Below are positions 63,582 through 64,000 of a stretch of 64,000 nucleotides of DNA, piece by piece (the first letter of the stretch is position 1; each line of letters starts with the position of its first letter). The notes beneath the pieces were generated by a model, which worked only from the letters and a program-made list of their open reading frames with translations, did no database searches and was not told the DNA's origin. Made by a program: the position numbers and the translations under genes. This DNA comes from Pseudomonas panipatensis (lineage in GTDB: Bacteria; Pseudomonadota; Gammaproteobacteria; Pseudomonadales; Pseudomonadaceae), in assembly GCF_900099785.1 (NCBI RefSeq), contig NZ_FNDS01000001.1:682001-746000 (forward strand), given 5' to 3'.

Positions 63582-64000
63582 TCAGAACTCCACCTGGACA
63601 CTGAGGATGTCCGAGTAGGTGCCGGGGACCAGCGCCGCCTGGCCAAAGGCGCGGGCGTAGAGGTTGAAGGGGCGCGCGCTGCCGTCGGCGGCGAACGACA
63701 GGGATATGCCATTGGCCAGCTTGTTGGTGCGTCCGCTGTCGCTGTACAGCTCGTAGGGCACGTATTTGCTGCCATTGGCCAGGGCGTGGCTGGCGGTGTC
63801 GCCGCCCTGGATGTCGTTCTGGCCCTTGACGATGGTCAGCTTGGCGTCATCGCCGGGCGAGCACTGGATGCTGATGCCGTTGCCACCGTTGCCGGAGAGC
63901 TGCGCCTCGACCGTGGCGAACAGGGCGGTCTGGCTGCCGAAGTCGATGCTGCCGAAGTCGACGTTGTTGATACCGCTGCTGCCGTTGTTGATCTGGCAGC
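63582..64000 (-). CDS. Csu/CupE-type major pilus subunit, 3' part
   Basis: The minus-strand frame ending at TGA 63582-63584 is open to the window edge (139 codons). It reads NVDFGSIDFGSQTALFATVE, an SCPU-type pattern with QCSPGDDAKLTIVKGQNDI and the donor strand TYSDILSVQVEF at the C-terminus. The start lies beyond 64000. It precedes the second subunit gene by 10 bases and is probably a major pilin or initiator. Confidence 0.85.
   Translation of the reverse strand, partial: CQINNGSSGINNVDFGSIDFGSQTALFATVEAQLSGNGGNGISIQCSPGDDAKLTIVKGQNDIQGGDTASHALANGSKYVPYELYSDSGRTNKLANGISLSFAADGSARPFNLYARAFGQAALVPGTYSDILSVQVEF

Overview
The window is a 64 kb piece of a GC-rich Pseudomonas chromosome. Gene content and order resemble, from memory, the P. 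aeruginosa PA2861-PA2811 stretch: thpR, greB, an ABC pair, tesA, an L,D-transpeptidase, oprI, tRNA-Ser, earP, efp, ohr/ohrR, class II DAHP synthase, deaD, tpm, htpX, alaA, msrB, gpx/ospR, a SagS-like hybrid kinase, a tRNA-Glu/Gly/Gly array, fadE and a second ABC pair. Local insertions and a deletion interrupt this backbone, so I infer a P. aeruginosa-group species other than P. aeruginosa. Species was not tested. I see no insertion sequence, integrase, phage gene or CRISPR array.

Layout. 1-2.8 kb: end of a DoxX gene, a YeiH-type exporter with divergent LysR regulator, and thpR. 2.9-9.5 kb: short methyltransferase-like protein, greB, YbbA/YbbP-type ABC pair back to back with tesA, L,D-transpeptidase, and oprI. 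9.5-12.3 kb: an apparent insert with 0.8 kb of gene-free DNA, a standalone LytTR DNA-binding protein and a divergent MFS transporter, ending beside tRNA-Ser(GGA). 12.5-14.3 kb: earP and efp, the arginine-rhamnosylation branch of translation factor EF-P. 14.3-18.9 kb: ohr/ohrR, a collapsed LysR/TauE pair (two pseudogenes joined by a deletion), a LysR gene, DUF1127, DUF3291 and a YcaQ-type DNA glycosylase. 18.9-30.8 kb: metabolism and stress genes, including a small CsrA-like protein with an unusual hydrophobic tail.

30.8-36.3 kb: SagS-like kinase, DUF815 ATPase plus free Met-R-sulfoxide reductase, a GST and a coiled-coil membrane protein. 36.5-39.0 kb: three tRNAs followed by two accessory-looking genes (DUF3828 and a YidB/BON-like membrane protein). 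39-46 kb: PA2817-family protein, Gln-rich secreted protein, fadE, transglutaminase-like protein, GST and an ABC-2 exporter. 46-56 kb: putP, a SotB-type MFS gene, a VF530 protein, a large transglycosylase/transpeptidase, a small secreted protein, a methyltransferase and a ProY-type permease. 56-64 kb: M48 peptidase with LemA, then a Csu/CupE-type chaperone-usher pilus operon that runs off the right edge.

Themes. Thiol and peroxide defence is dense (ohr, ohrR, gpx, ospR, msrB, fRMsr, two GSTs), and both MarR-type sensors keep their reactive cysteines. Two putative proline carriers (PutP, ProY) each have an AAnAAnAA motif just before the start codon, suggesting Hfq/Crc catabolite repression. Envelope functions (L,D-transpeptidase beside OprI, a PBP-like enzyme, HtpX, LemA/M48, pilus) are also prominent.
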